NCBI GenBank assembly: GCA_947368535.1
Contig: CANBHY010000005.1
Span: 101,259-165,258 of the forward strand
From: an uncultured Clostridium sp.
GTDB taxonomy: Bacteria; Bacillota; Clostridia; TANB77; CAG-508
DNA: 64,000 bases
Direction of reading: 5' to 3'
Shown: piece by piece, positions 32,171 to 41,469 of the stretch
How positions within the stretch are numbered: position 1 is the first letter of the stretch
Layout: the number at the start of each line of letters is the position of its first letter
Made by a program: the position numbers and the translations under genes
Notes under the pieces: generated by a model
Database searches by the model: none
The model's input: the letters and a program-made list of their open reading frames with translations, nothing else
Told to the model about the DNA's origin: nothing

Positions 32171-34660
32171 TTTTATTACTATATTATATATTTTTCCTGG
32201 AACATAAATTTTCTTTACAATTTCTTTTCCTTCAATTAATTTTGAAATTGTTTCATTTGATTCTACTGTTTTATCAATAGTTTCTTTATCAGTATCTTTT
32301 GTCACTGTTACTGTTGCTTTCAATTTTCCGTTTATTTGTACTGGTATTTCAATTTCATCATCAATTGTTTTTGCTTCATCATATTTTGGCCAAGGTGTTT
32401 TTGCTATTTCTGTTTTTTCTCCTATTTGTTCCCATATTTCTTCTGTCATATGTGGTGCAAATGGATTTAATAATTGTAAAAATGTTTTATATTCTGCTCT
32501 TGTTATTTTTTTAGACTTTGTAAACTCATTTACCATTGTCATAAATGTAGCTACTGATGTATTGAATTTCATTTCTTCTATATCGTTTGTTACTTTTTTG
32601 ATTGCTTTATGTATCATTGATTCAAATTCTTTTGAATACTCATTTTCATCAGTTAAAATTTCTTGCATTTGCCATACTCTATCTAAGAATTTGCTACATC
32701 CTCTGATACTTTCCATTGACCATGGTGCTGTTTGATCAAATGGTCCCATAAACATTTCATATACTCTAAAAGAATCTGCTCCAAACTCTGTTACTATATC
32801 GTCTGGATTTATTACGTTTCCTTTTGATTTTGACATTTTTTCACCATTTCCGCCTAGTATCATTCCATGTGATGTACGTTTTTGGTATGGCTCTTTTGTT
32901 GGAACTTCATTTATATCATACAAAAATTTGTGCCAGAATCTTGAATATAATAAGTGAAGCGTTGTATGTTCCATTCCTCCATTATACCAATCTACGTTAT
33001 TCCAATATTTTAATGATTCTTTTGATACAAACTCTTTATCATTGTGTGGATCCATATATCTTAAATAATACCATGATGATCCTGCCCATTGTGGCATTGT
33101 ATCTGTTTCACGTTTTGCATCTTTACCACAGTGTGGACATTTTGTTTTTATCCAGTCTGTTTGTTTTGCAAGTGGTGATTCTCCATTTTCTCCTGGTTCA
33201 TAATCTTCTATTTCTGGTAATTTTAGTGGTAATTCTTCTTCTGGAATTGGAACCCATCCACATTCTTCACAATATACCATTGGTATTGGTTCCCCCCAAT
33301 ATCTTTGACGAGAAAATACCCAATCACGTAATTTATAGTTTACTTTTTTAGTTCCTAATTTATTTTCTTCGATGTATTCTGTAGCCTTTTTTATTGCTTC
33401 TTTACTTTCTAATCCATTTAAGAATCCAGAATTTACAGCTATACCATTTTCTACATCTGTAAATGGGTCTTCCATTTCCATATTCAATCTTTCTTGACTA
33501 TCAGAAAAATTATATTGGAATTTTGCTTCAATTTCATTTTGTAATTTATCTGCTTCATCTTTAATTTTAGGTATAATAACTGGCTTTATTGGTAAATTAA
33601 ATTTTTTAGCGAATTCAAAATCTCTTGCGTCATGCGCTGGAACTGCCATTATTGCACCTGTTCCATATGTTATTAATACATAATCTGAAATCCATACTGG
33701 TATTTCTTCGTTTGTTAGTGGATTAATAACTTTTATTCCTTTGATTTCTACACCTGTTTTTTCTTTGTTTAATTCTGCTCTTTCAAAGTCTGATTTCATT
33801 GCTGCTTTTTCTTGGTATTCTTTTACTTCTTTTAAGTTTTCTATTTTTGATTCATATTTTTTAATAAATGGATGTTCTGGTGATACTACCATATATGTTG
33901 CACCAAATATTGTATCTGGTCTTGTTGTATATATTAATAATGTATCATCTGTATCTTTTATTTTAAAGTTGACTTCTGCTCCTTCGCTTCTTCCTATCCA
34001 GTTTTTTTGTTGAGCTTTTATTTTATCTAGGAAATCTAAATCGTCTAAATCATCTATTAATCTTTGTGCATATTCAGTAATTTTTAACATCCATTGTGAC
34101 TTTTCTTTTTGAACTACTGGACTTCCGCATCTTTCACAAACGCCATTTACAACTTCTTCATTCGCTAACCCTACTTTACATCCTGTACAGAAATTGATTG
34201 GCATTGTTGTTTTAAATGCTAAGCCATGTTTGAATAATTGAATAAATATCCATTGTGTCCATTTATAATAATTTGGATCTGTTGTATTTATTTCTCTAGA
34301 CCAATCAAATGAAAATCCTAATGATTTCAATTGATTTCTAAAATGTTCTACATTTTTTTCTGTAGTTATTTTTGGATGAACATGATTTTTAATAGCATAG
34401 TTTTCTGCTGGTAATCCAAATGCGTCAAATCCCATTGGATATAATACGTTATATCCTTGCATTCTCTTTTTTCTTGCTATTATGTCTAATGCTGTATAAC
34501 TACGAGGATGTCCAACATGGAGTCCTTGGCCTGAAGGATATGGAAATTCTACTAATCCATACCATTTTGGTAATGTAAAATCTTGTTTTGCATTAAATGT
34601 TCCTTCTTTCTCCCATTTTTTTTGCCATTTTGCTTCTACTTCTTTAAAATTGTATGCCAT
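32168..34660 (-). CDS. leuS: Leucine-tRNA ligase
   Basis: 830 residues, full length for bacterial LeuRS. HIGH-type motif at 48-51 (HVGH in [20 protein letters not shown]), the editing domain at about 220-420 with [20 protein letters not shown] and the AHDARD loop, and the KMSKS loop ([16 protein letters not shown]). Zinc-type CPHC and CERC cysteines are also present. It charges tRNA-Leu with leucine. There is no T-box leader upstream: only about 90 bases separate its ATG from the next terminator. A GGAGGAAAA site precedes the start. Confidence 0.97.
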   Translation of the reverse strand: MAYNFKEVEAKWQKKWEKEGTFNAKQDFTLPKWYGLVEFPYPSGQGLHVGHPRSYTALDIIARKKRMQGYNVLYPMGFDAFGLPAENYAIKNHVHPKITTEKNVEHFRNQLKSLGFSFDWSREINTTDPNYYKWTQWIFIQLFKHGLAFKTTMPINFCTGCKVGLANEEVVNGVCERCGSPVVQKEKSQWMLKITEYAQRLIDDLDDLDFLDKIKAQQKNWIGRSEGAEVNFKIKDTDDTLLIYTTRPDTIFGATYMVVSPEHPFIKKYESKIENLKEVKEYQEKAAMKSDFERAELNKEKTGVEIKGIKVINPLTNEEIPVWISDYVLITYGTGAIMAVPAHDARDFEFAKKFNLPIKPVIIPKIKDEADKLQNEIEAKFQYNFSDSQERLNMEMEDPFTDVENGIAVNSGFLNGLESKEAIKKATEYIEENKLGTKKVNYKLRDWVFSRQRYWGEPIPMVYCEECGWVPIPEEELPLKLPEIEDYEPGENGESPLAKQTDWIKTKCPHCGKDAKRETDTMPQWAGSSWYYLRYMDPHNDKEFVSKESLKYWNNVDWYNGGMEHTTLHLLYSRFWHKFLYDINEVPTKEPYQKRTSHGMILGGNGEKMSKSKGNVINPDDIVTEFGADSFRVYEMFMGPFDQTAPWSMESIRGCSKFLDRVWQMQEILTDENEYSKEFESMIHKAIKKVTNDIEEMKFNTSVATFMTMVNEFTKSKKITRAEYKTFLQLLNPFAPHMTEEIWEQIGEKTEIAKTPWPKYDEAKTIDDEIEIPVQINGKLKATVTVTKDTDKETIDKTVESNETISKLIEGKEIVKKIYVPGKIYNIVIK

Positions 34661-34753
34661 GTTTTTTCCTCCTTTTTAGAATATTTGTTATTATATATCA
34701 GTAATATAGATTTTTCAATATTTATAGAGATTAATTTTAACATTTAATACACA

Positions 34754-34786
34754 AAAACGGTATGGACATTTCCATACCGTTTTCTT
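34754..34786 (-). terminator. Terminator of the NMP-kinase cassette
   Basis: AAAACGGTATGGA (34754-34766) pairs with TCCATACCGTTTT (34771-34783). It ends the transcript of the gene starting at 35264. Confidence 0.85.
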
Positions 34787-34814
34787 AGTTAAGCCTCTCT
34801 CCTTATTTGTCAGC

Positions 34815-35264
34815 TCAAAAAACAGAGTCTATTTCCAGATATTCTACGCCAGATGCCTTCATTCTTTCTATTGCTGGTGCTGTGTCACGATCTGATCTGG
34901 ATATTGCTTCTGCATCAGATACAACAAGGTTTACTACATGAGTTATTCCCATTTTGCATTCTAATGCTGCTTCTGCCTGTTCGACCGTTCTCGGAAATCC
35001 GTCCAGTATTAATGATATGTCTTCAGGAGCTTTTCGGATTTGATCCAGAACCAGATTAATTATTATATAGTCGGGTATTAGTTTTCCCTCATCCATATAA
35101 TGTTTGGCTTGCTGGCCCAATATGGTTTCTTTCTCAACTTCCTGTCTTAAAACATCTCCGCACGACACTATCATGTACTGGTCTTCTTTTCCTTCGAGGA
35201 ATTTTCTTAACCGTGTGCCTTTTCCAGCACAAGGTTTACCAAGTAAAGAAATTATTTTCCGCAT
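34815..35264 (-). CDS. Short adenylate-kinase-like NMP kinase (higher-GC cassette)
   Basis: 149 residues. P-loop at 8-16 (GKPCAGKGT), then SCGDVLRQEVEKETILGQQ, LIPDYIIINLVLDQI and ILDGFPRTVEQAE. These are the core motifs of adenylate kinases and related NMP kinases. It is about 65 residues shorter than a standard bacterial adenylate kinase and lacks a recognisable LID domain with its zinc cysteines. It would transfer phosphate from ATP to AMP or another NMP if active. Base use is higher in GC than leuS and rplT on either side. It has its own promoter, GGAAGG site and terminator. Confidence 0.75.
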   Translation of the reverse strand: MRKIISLLGKPCAGKGTRLRKFLEGKEDQYMIVSCGDVLRQEVEKETILGQQAKHYMDEGKLIPDYIIINLVLDQIRKAPEDISLILDGFPRTVEQAEAALECKMGITHVVNLVVSDAEAISRSDRDTAPAIERMKASGVEYLEIDSVF

Positions 35265-35305
35265 GGTGTAACCTTCCTTTCAGTTTATTTTTGTAGTGTT
35301 TTTTT

Positions 35306-35334
35306 ATTATAGCATAGTTTTTCTAAAATCTCAA
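35306..35334 (-). promoter_or_regulatory. Promoter of the NMP-kinase cassette
   Basis: On the minus strand: TTGAGA (35334-35329), 17 bases, TATAAT (35311-35306). It lies 42 bases upstream of the start codon. Confidence 0.8.
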
Positions 35335-35389
35335 TTATGTCAACAATAAAAAAAGACTTATTTCTAAGTCTCCTTTTAAAATATTTAAA

Positions 35390-35740
35390 TTATGCTTTTT
35401 TTGCAATTTCTGCAATTTCTGTAAATGCTTTGCTGTCAGATACTGCTATTTCAGCTAACATTTTTCTGTTTATTGCTACATTAGCTTTTTTAAGTCCAGC
35501 GATTAATTTGCTGTATGTTAATCCGTTCATTCTTGCAGCTGCATTAATTCTGATTATCCATAATTTTCTAAAATCACTTTTCTTATCTTTTCTTCCAACA
35601 TATGCATACATTCCTGATTTCATAACAGCTTGGTTAGCCATTCTGAATCTATAATGTTTTGCTCCATAATATCCTTTTGCTCTTTTTAAAACTTTTTTAT
35701 GTCTTGCTCTTGTTGTTCTTGCTGTTTTTACTCTTGCCAT
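35390..35740 (-). CDS. rplT: 50S ribosomal protein L20
   Basis: 116 residues, full length. [23 protein letters not shown] opens the basic N-terminal tail (in part: [20 protein letters not shown]), followed by the globular part with [21 protein letters not shown]20 binds 23S rRNA early in 50S assembly and, in Bacillota, represses its own operon through the infC leader. It is the last gene of infC-rpmI-rplT and sits 33 bases after rpmI. Confidence 0.97.
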   Translation of the reverse strand: MARVKTARTTRARHKKVLKRAKGYYGAKHYRFRMANQAVMKSGMYAYVGRKDKKSDFRKLWIIRINAAARMNGLTYSKLIAGLKKANVAINRKMLAEIAVSDSKAFTEIAEIAKKA

Positions 35741-35773
35741 TTATTTTCACTCCTTTTTCTCAAACTTTCAATA

Positions 35774-35977
35774 TTAGTCACCATATGGTAATAATTTTTT
35801 AACGTGTGACATACATGTCTTGTCCATAATTCCGTCTTGTACTCTTGCTGTATGTTTTGTTCTTTTTGTTTTATTTGCTAATAAGTGTCTTCTATTAGCT
35901 TTTGTTCTTTTTACTTTTCCTGTAGCTGTGTAAGAATATCTTTTTGCAGCTGCTTTATTTGTTTTTAATTTTGGCAT
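35774..35977 (-). CDS. rpmI: 50S ribosomal protein L35
   Basis: 67 residues, normal length. [20 protein letters not shown] and [19 protein letters not shown] are standard L35 motifs. It is part of the conserved infC-rpmI-rplT operon, 17 bases after infC. Confidence 0.97.
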   Translation of the reverse strand: MPKLKTNKAAAKRYSYTATGKVKRTKANRRHLLANKTKRTKHTARVQDGIMDKTCMSHVKKLLPYGD

Positions 35978-35994
35978 AATAATATTTCTCCTTT

Positions 35995-36501
35995 CTATTT
36001 CTTAGCTAGTATTAAAAACATGCTTTTACCTTCTAAACGAGGTTGTTTTTCTACGCTAGATATGTCAGATAGTTCTTCAGCAAATTTATTTAAAACTTCT
36101 TCACCTATCTTAACATTATTAAGCTCTCTACCTCTAAATCGTACTGTGAATTTTACCTTATTTCCAGACTCTAAAAATCCTCTAGCATTTTTGCATTTAA
36201 AACTGAAATCATGATCTCCTATGTTTGGAGTAACTCTTATTTCTTTTGTTTCAATTGCTTTTTGATTTTTTCTAGATTCTTTTTCTCTTTTTGCTTGTTC
36301 GAATTTGTATTTTCCGTAGTTCATTATTTTTGCAACTGGCATTTCTGGATTTGGTGAAACTAGCACTAAATCTAAATCTTTGCTTTCAGCTAATTCTATA
36401 GCTTCATCTAATGATAGTTTTCCTAATTTTTCTCCTTCTTCGCTAATTACATTAACTGAACTTAATTTTATTTGCCTATTAATAGGTAATTCTTGTTTTA
36501 T
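35995..36501 (-). CDS. infC: Translation initiation factor IF-3 with apparent ATA start
   Basis: 168 residues with both domains: [20 protein letters not shown] and [28 protein letters not shown] in the N-domain, and [21 protein letters not shown] in the C-domain. IF-3 blocks early joining of the 50S subunit and checks the start codon. No ATG fits. The reading frame is open further upstream, but the GGAGGTG site at about 36509-36515 is 7 bases from an ATA at 36501, which gives the normal family length. Non-AUG starts in infC (usually AUU) are known and allow IF-3 to repress its own translation. AUA would be the same class. An L20-type leader precedes it. Confidence 0.9.
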   Translation of the reverse strand: MKQELPINRQIKLSSVNVISEEGEKLGKLSLDEAIELAESKDLDLVLVSPNPEMPVAKIMNYGKYKFEQAKREKESRKNQKAIETKEIRVTPNIGDHDFSFKCKNARGFLESGNKVKFTVRFRGRELNNVKIGEEVLNKFAEELSDISSVEKQPRLEGKSMFLILAKK

Positions 36502-36663
36502 AGTAAAACACCTCCGATTTTTATATATTTTCTTTTTTACAAAAGAAAAAGACTTGTTATAAAACAAGTCAATCCGCACAAAAATACACATTTAAAATAT
36601 GTAATTTTATTAACCTTTTACCTTTACTTTGGCTAAGGTGAGAATTGACTTCTTCTTTAAAAC
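36502..36663 (-). promoter_or_regulatory. L20-type leader of the infC operon with attenuator
   Basis: The 160-base untranslated leader holds a terminator hairpin: GACTTGTT (36551-36558) with AACAAGTC (36563-36570), followed on the minus strand by TTTTTCTTTT. The sequence AAGTCAAT at 36644-36651 (minus strand sense) can pair with ATTGACTT at 36566-36573, which opens the terminator. This alternative pairing is the known scheme of the L20 leader in Bacillota, where L20 favours termination. The exact fold is my reading, not a computed one. Confidence 0.75.
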
Positions 36664-36669
36664 GTAATT

Positions 36670-36698
36670 ATGATACCACCTTTTTTGCTTTCTGTCAA
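36670..36698 (-). promoter_or_regulatory. Promoter of infC-rpmI-rplT
   Basis: Minus strand TTGACA (36698-36693), 17 bases, TATCAT (36675-36670). The leader starts a few bases downstream. Confidence 0.85.
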
Positions 36699-36736
36699 GT
36701 TTCGGACATGTTTTTTTATTTTATTTATAATAAATA

Positions 36737-36786
36737 ATAAAAAGCCAAATCCCCTCCTTTATTGTAAGTTGGGGATCTGACTTTTG
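36737..36786 (-). terminator. Terminator of the 73-residue cassette
   Basis: A 15-bp stem with two G-T pairs: AAAAGTCAGATCCCC with GGGGATTTGGCTTTT on the minus strand, followed by a T-rich end. Confidence 0.8.
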
Positions 36787-36789
36787 TGT

Positions 36790-37011
36790 TTACAGCTTGG
36801 TGTAGTGCGCCATGTAGTTGGCAACGCCCACCGTGTAGGTAACTCCTGCCATGTGCAGCAGCGTCTCGACAGCGTCGGTCCACTCCTGCCTGACACCAGT
36901 GGCCAGATTGAACAGTACTTCTCCGGGCTTGGCATCTTTCAGCCGCTGAATCCTTTCCTCCTGTTCCTCTTTAGACATAAGCCTATCAAAGTGTTCTTTG
37001 CTCATTACCAT
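36790..37011 (-). CDS. Small protein of unknown function (higher-GC cassette)
   Basis: 73 residues from the ATG at 37011, 9 bases after AGGAGG. The first part is a charged helix (KEHFDRLMSKEEQEERIQRL), then DAKPGEVLFNLATGVRQEW and a hydrophobic C-terminal half ending in HYTKL. No known family is recognised. GC content is visibly much higher than in infC or the GDPD gene on either side, and GCC, GTC and CTG codons dominate. It has its own promoter and terminator, like the four other cassettes. Confidence 0.6.
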   Translation of the reverse strand: MVMSKEHFDRLMSKEEQEERIQRLKDAKPGEVLFNLATGVRQEWTDAVETLLHMAGVTYTVGVANYMAHYTKL

Positions 37012-37043
37012 ACTGGTATACCTCCTTAAACGATTGTACATAT

Positions 37044-37072
37044 ATTATACCACTTTTTTGCTTTTTTGTCCA
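37044..37072 (-). promoter_or_regulatory. Promoter of the 73-residue cassette
   Basis: Minus strand TGGACA (37072-37067), 17 bases, TATAAT (37049-37044). Confidence 0.85.
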
Positions 37073-37164
37073 TTTCTTGCTAGTTTTTACCTTTTATGAT
37101 AATGTATATTTATTAATTTTAACCATATTATTTAATATATTGTTTTGAAATGGAGTTTGTTTTT

Positions 37165-37905
37165 ATGAAATCTGATTTAAATTTTTTAGTATCTAATTTA
37201 ATTGCTCATAGGGGTTATCATTCTGAAGAAGATTCTATACCTGAAAATTCTATACCCGCTTTTATAAAGGCTATTGAAAATAATTATATTATCGAACTTG
37301 ATTTACATATTTTAAAAGATGGAAATGTTGTTGTTTTTCATGATGATAATTTGGATAGAATGACTGGTTTAAATAAAAATATTAAAGACGTTACTTATGA
37401 TGAAATTAAAGATTTAAATCTTAAAAATACGAATAATTTTATTCCTCTTCTGCCAGATGTATTAAATTTGGTTAATGGCAAAGTTCCTATCATAATAGAA
37501 TTTAAATACGATGTTAAGGCTGGTATTTTAGAAAAAGCTACTATGGATATTTTAAAAAATTATAGTGGAAAATTTGTTGTTAAAAGTTTTTCTCCTCTAA
37601 GTATCTTATATTTTAAAAAACATTATCCAAATGTTGTTCGTGGTTTTCTTTCTTCCAATATGAAGTCTGAAAAATGCTTTATAAAAAGATGGTTTTTAAC
37701 GAGTAATTTTCTTCTTAAATTTCTTAATGTAGATTTTCTTTCTTATGATATTAATTCTTTACCTGATAAAATGGTTAAGAATTTTCGAAAAGAACATATT
37801 ATTTTAGGTTGGACTGTTAGAAATAAAGATGATTTTGAAAAAGGTAAGAAATATTGTGATAATTTGATTTGTGAAAATTTTGATATTTTACCTAATAGTG
37901 ATTAA
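37165..37905 (+). CDS. Glycerophosphodiester phosphodiesterase
   Basis: 246 residues from the ATG at 37165, which has TGGAG 9 bases upstream; the ATG at 37150 overlaps this site. GDPD motifs: IAHRGYHSEE with the catalytic His, ENSIPAFIKAIEN, ELDLHILKDG and VVFHDDNLDRMTG with the second catalytic His, and IIEFKYD. It releases an alcohol and glycerol-3-phosphate from phospholipid-derived glycerophosphodiesters. It has no signal peptide, so it should act in the cytoplasm. A hairpin terminator follows. Confidence 0.9.
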   Translation: MKSDLNFLVSNLIAHRGYHSEEDSIPENSIPAFIKAIENNYIIELDLHILKDGNVVVFHDDNLDRMTGLNKNIKDVTYDEIKDLNLKNTNNFIPLLPDVLNLVNGKVPIIIEFKYDVKAGILEKATMDILKNYSGKFVVKSFSPLSILYFKKHYPNVVRGFLSSNMKSEKCFIKRWFLTSNFLLKFLNVDFLSYDINSLPDKMVKNFRKEHIILGWTVRNKDDFEKGKKYCDNLICENFDILPNSD

Positions 37906-37925
37906 TAGCTATTAGGTATTTTCTT
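37887..37925 (+). terminator. Terminator after the GDPD gene
   Basis: ACCTAATAG (37890-37898) with CTATTAGGT (37909-37917), overlapping the stop codon, followed by a T-rich stretch. The -35 box of the next promoter begins at 37924. Confidence 0.75.
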
Positions 37926-37952
37926 GAATTTTTTTCAGCATTATGTTAACAT
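37924..37952 (+). promoter_or_regulatory. Probable promoter of the 220-residue membrane-protein cassette
   Basis: TTGAAT (37924-37929), 17 bases, TAACAT (37947-37952). The -10 has the conserved TAnnAT positions, and the same -10 occurs in the 44.6 kb cassette. Confidence 0.55.
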
Positions 37953-37986
37953 ATATTTATATTCATATATTAAGGAGGAAAGTGTT

Positions 37987-38649
37987 ATGTTCTTTATGTT
38001 TTTGCTGCTTGTTGTAAACTTTGTTATCTCCTGGAGTAACGCTGCGAGTGTTGGCCGTTTCTGGAGTGAATCCAAAGCTGTTGGTGGCTCTTTCCGGACG
38101 CAAGTCTTGGCAGGCTATATAATGGCTATCATTGGATTCACAATGGTATATGGCTGTATCTTGCTATTACTGTTGCCCTCTGTATTGCCTGCATTTATGG
38201 AGGTCTCTGCTGACACCATAATGGCAATCGAACAACTGTCAGCTGACATGTTGTATGTTCTGATTGTGCTCGCAATCATCCCTACCGGCTTCTACATTTG
38301 GTTTAAGAGTGTTGCTAATTTTTTTCAATGCAAAACTCTGCCTAATGGATTGGTGGCTGGCTGGAACAGCATAGCGCAATATCGGAACACTGTAAATGCT
38401 TGTCGTGAACTTCCCAGTGCACTTGGACGAATCGCATCTTCTCTTTTTGGGGGTAAAGGCAAGAAAAAATCTGACACCGTCGTTATTGTCGCAGCAATCT
38501 TTGTTTTAATTTTGGCTCTTGGCTCTGGATATTTCACTGCTTCTGCCATTATGAAACATGCTGACCGTGAATATGACGCTATTACTGTTGCAGAACGGTA
38601 TATTCAGCGTACTGTGCGGCCTAGACGCAGACGAGTTGTACACAGATAA
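37987..38649 (+). CDS. Membrane protein of unknown function (higher-GC cassette)
   Basis: 220 residues from the ATG at 37987, with TAAGGAGGAA just upstream. Transmembrane segments near 1-16, 40-65, 85-110 and 160-182. The last about 38 residues are strongly charged, ending in PRRRRVVHR. The stretch AASVGRFWSESKAVGG and the cytoplasmic part around CRELPSALGRIASSLFGGKG have no family I recognise. Codons are host-unlike (many CTG, GCC, CGT and CGC), and GC content is clearly higher than in the genes on either side. It has its own promoter and a perfect terminator. Confidence 0.65.
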   Translation: MFFMFLLLVVNFVISWSNAASVGRFWSESKAVGGSFRTQVLAGYIMAIIGFTMVYGCILLLLLPSVLPAFMEVSADTIMAIEQLSADMLYVLIVLAIIPTGFYIWFKSVANFFQCKTLPNGLVAGWNSIAQYRNTVNACRELPSALGRIASSLFGGKGKKKSDTVVIVAAIFVLILALGSGYFTASAIMKHADREYDAITVAERYIQRTVRPRRRRVVHR

Positions 38650-38690
38650 AAACCCACAGGGTAGGAAACTCCCTGTGGGTTTCCTTTTTA
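38649..38690 (+). terminator. Terminator of the membrane-protein cassette
   Basis: A perfect 11-bp stem AACCCACAGGG (38651-38661) / CCCTGTGGGTT (38671-38681), followed by TCCTTTTT. Confidence 0.9.
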
Positions 38691-38748
38691 TATTTACTAT
38701 ATATAATTTTGATGTTATACTATTTTCATAAAATAGTAGGAGGTAATT

Positions 38749-39531
38749 ATGAAGGTTGCATTAGTTCAATTAAATTCTCAAGATGATAAATCTGAAAATA
38801 TACGAAAAGCTTTTGAATATATGGATCAAGCTGTTTTGCAAAAGGCTTCTGTTATTTGTTTATCAGAAAAATTTATGTATTGGGGTCCTGATAGATCAGG
38901 TACAGATATTAATTCTCAAGTAATTTATGATTTTCAAAAATATGCTAAAGATAATAATGTTAATATTATTTTAGGAAGTATTGCTTTAAGGGTAGAAAAT
39001 TCTGATAATATTACTAACACTTGTTTAGTAGTTGATAGAAATGGCGATATTGTTTGTAGATATGATAAGATTTATATGTATACAGTTGATAAACCTAATT
39101 TAAAAATTGATGAAGCTTCTGATACTGTTGCTGGTTCTAAGCTTGGATTAGTTGAACTAGATGGTGTAAAAGTTGGTATTGGTATTTGCTTTGATCTTAG
39201 ATACCCTGAATATTTTAAAGCTTTATCTACTAGTGGCGCTGAAGTTATGTTCTTGCCTTCTAGTTTTAGGAAGGCTACTGGTGCTTTAGCTTGGGATGTA
39301 CTTTCTAAGGCAAGAGCTATTGAAAATCAAGTATATTTTTGTGCTTGCAATCAAACTGGTGGTATTGCAGAAAAAGAAAGATGTGGTAATACACAAGTAA
39401 TTTCATATGATGGTTCTGTGATTTCTAATATTGAATCAGATGAAGGAATTATTGTTTGTGATTTAGATATTGAAAAGCTTCGTGCTTTTAGAAAAGAATT
39501 TCCTATTTTAAAACAAATTGTTAAATATTAA
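38749..39531 (+). CDS. Carbon-nitrogen hydrolase (nitrilase superfamily)
   Basis: 260 residues. The catalytic triad is clear: Glu in VICLSEKFMYW, Lys in CRYDKIYMY and Cys in GIGICFDLRYPE. The closest well-known group by motif is the Nit2/omega-amidase or NIT-like branch, which hydrolyses amides of dicarboxylic acids; the substrate is not certain. The enzyme is cytoplasmic. A TAGGAGG site precedes the ATG by 6 bases. It is a single gene with a terminator shared with the convergent 39569 gene. Confidence 0.9.
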   Translation: MKVALVQLNSQDDKSENIRKAFEYMDQAVLQKASVICLSEKFMYWGPDRSGTDINSQVIYDFQKYAKDNNVNIILGSIALRVENSDNITNTCLVVDRNGDIVCRYDKIYMYTVDKPNLKIDEASDTVAGSKLGLVELDGVKVGIGICFDLRYPEYFKALSTSGAEVMFLPSSFRKATGALAWDVLSKARAIENQVYFCACNQTGGIAEKERCGNTQVISYDGSVISNIESDEGIIVCDLDIEKLRAFRKEFPILKQIVKY

Positions 39532-39532
39532 A

Positions 39533-39572
39533 ATAAGACTCCCCCACATAAGTGAGGGAGTTTTATTTTTAT
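39533..39572. terminator. Bidirectional terminator between convergent genes
   Basis: AAAATAAGACTCCCCCAC pairs, with small mismatches, with GTGAGGGAGTTTTATTTT around an ATAA loop. It serves the nitrilase gene (+) and the 582-residue gene (-). Confidence 0.8.
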
Positions 39573-41317
39573 TTTGTTACGTCTTCTGTTCTTGTTTCTT
39601 GAGCCTGTTGGTTTCTTTCTTCTTCATTTGTAGCTTTAGCTGCCCTAGTTTCTGCATCTCCTTCTATATATCTGGCTACTTCATCTAAAACTTTTTCAGA
39701 GTTTTCTGTTATTTGTGATACCGCTCCTGATTTTGCAGCATCACTTCTTGTTGCTATTAATCTCTCCGCTTCTTGAATATCTTGCTGTGTTACTTCATTT
39801 GCATAATTACTATATCCTGGTCCTTGTTGTAAATTTGAATTGTTTCCTGATATTACTGTTGATGTTTGAATTGAGTTACTATCTCTGCTATTAACTTGAT
39901 TTTCTCTTACTCTATTTTTTCCTGCTTGCATCATTCTTGATATAATAATGTCTGGTCTCATTAAACTTGTCGTTATTTTTTCCCACATTGAGTTTGGTTT
40001 ATTTTTTATGGCAATTCCTGTATCTACATCCATATCTCTTAATTTACTTTGATTATATTCTTCTAAGCTTGTTATGCTTTGTGTTGATTTGTCTCTTTCA
40101 GTTAATAGCTCCATTTCGTTATTATTCATTGCATAGCTTCTTTCTCTCATTGCTGTCTTTACATTGCTATCTATATTTCCTAAATACATACTTGCTATTT
40201 GGACAGTATTATATAACCCATCGTTGTCGATATAGAATTCCATCACATCATTTCTAATTACTTCATTTGGATTTACTCCATATCTTTGAGATGTTTTATT
40301 TGTAAGTTCTCCGTTTTGTTTCATGTTCCATGCAAGATAATCTTTTTTGATTACTATGTCATTATTTAATTGTCTCAATAATTGTTCTATTTGTGTCTGA
40401 TTAGTTAAGTCACTTATTTCTCCATTATTGCTAATAGACTCTTCTACCATGTCATATAACATTTGCTTTTTTGGTGTATTTATTAACCTTTCTGATACTC
40501 CTAATTCTCGTAATGCTTCTTCCATTATTTGTTCTCTGGTTCCAAGTTCTGTTCTATTCATAATATTTTGAGTCATTCGCGAAAATTCTTCATCTGTATA
40601 TTGTTTTTTTTCTGTTCTTTCTATATTATCTGGTACTAAATCGTTTAAATTCACGTTGTTATTATAACTTTCTTTACTTATATATGTAAAATAATCATCT
40701 GGTAAATTTATTGTTTCTTGTACTGTTTTTTTAGATAAATCATTTTGGAAATCTGCAAACTCTTCTTGACTTAATGTTGAATATTTGCCTTTATATGTTT
40801 TTGAATTTAAAATATCTTCTCCATTTGGATTTAATGTATATACGCTGCTGGATATTGATTCATATATTCTATTACCATTAGCTAATATTTGTGGCATATC
40901 TTCATACCCTAAACTTTGCGCTTCTTCTGAAAAATCACTTTCTGCTCTGTACCATGAATAACCACTTTGCATTGTATTGTCATCTAATTTTTTAACTTGT
41001 CTTACATAATATTTTTCTATATCCCTCGCACATATTTCTGATTCTTTTTGTGGTGACTCTTGTGGTTCTGATGTAACAGAATTTTCATTAATTATCCAAC
41101 TTTCTTTTATTGAATTTATTATTTTATTTGCATCTGATTCTGATGTTATACCACCTATGCCATTTTTTAGCATTGTACAGGTTAACATGTATTTTAGTTC
41201 TTTATATGCTTCAGTGCTTTGATTAATAAAAAAGTCATTTACCCCGCACTCTTTAAATATTATTTTATCTAATTCGTCTTCATCAATACTTGCATAGTCA
41301 ATTTCATTTAAATTCAT
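39569..41317 (-). CDS. Protein of unknown function, 582 residues
   Basis: I do not recognise the family. It has no signal peptide or transmembrane helix. It is hydrophilic and rich in Asn, Glu, Ser and Gln, with helical segments such as GTREQIMEEALRELGVSERL and RREQ-type charged stretches. The C-terminal 80 residues are a Glu/Ala/Gln-rich helix (QDIQEAERLIATRSDAAKSG). GGAGAAAA precedes its ATG. It is divergent from the equally unknown 281-residue gene at 41470, with 152 bases between, so the pair may share a regulatory region. Confidence 0.6.
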   Translation of the reverse strand: MNLNEIDYASIDEDELDKIIFKECGVNDFFINQSTEAYKELKYMLTCTMLKNGIGGITSESDANKIINSIKESWIINENSVTSEPQESPQKESEICARDIEKYYVRQVKKLDDNTMQSGYSWYRAESDFSEEAQSLGYEDMPQILANGNRIYESISSSVYTLNPNGEDILNSKTYKGKYSTLSQEEFADFQNDLSKKTVQETINLPDDYFTYISKESYNNNVNLNDLVPDNIERTEKKQYTDEEFSRMTQNIMNRTELGTREQIMEEALRELGVSERLINTPKKQMLYDMVEESISNNGEISDLTNQTQIEQLLRQLNNDIVIKKDYLAWNMKQNGELTNKTSQRYGVNPNEVIRNDVMEFYIDNDGLYNTVQIASMYLGNIDSNVKTAMRERSYAMNNNEMELLTERDKSTQSITSLEEYNQSKLRDMDVDTGIAIKNKPNSMWEKITTSLMRPDIIISRMMQAGKNRVRENQVNSRDSNSIQTSTVISGNNSNLQQGPGYSNYANEVTQQDIQEAERLIATRSDAAKSGAVSQITENSEKVLDEVARYIEGDAETRAAKATNEEERNQQAQETRTEDVTK

Positions 41318-41469
41318 AATTTTCTCCTATTATATAATTTGTTTTATTGTACTTATAATTTTTATTTTTTTCAATAATTAATTAGTTAGTATTATATTTT
41401 TAAGATCATCCATTTATTTACAGTATTATTTTTATGAAATTTTAGAAAATATTATCAGGAGGATTATTT

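Noticed and set aside
34661..34753. T-box leader of leuS
   Set aside because: The space is too short and has no specifier stem or conserved T-box sequence.
36502..36591. Longer infC reading from the upstream ATG
   Set aside because: It would translate through the attenuator hairpin and ribosome site and exceed the usual IF-3 length.
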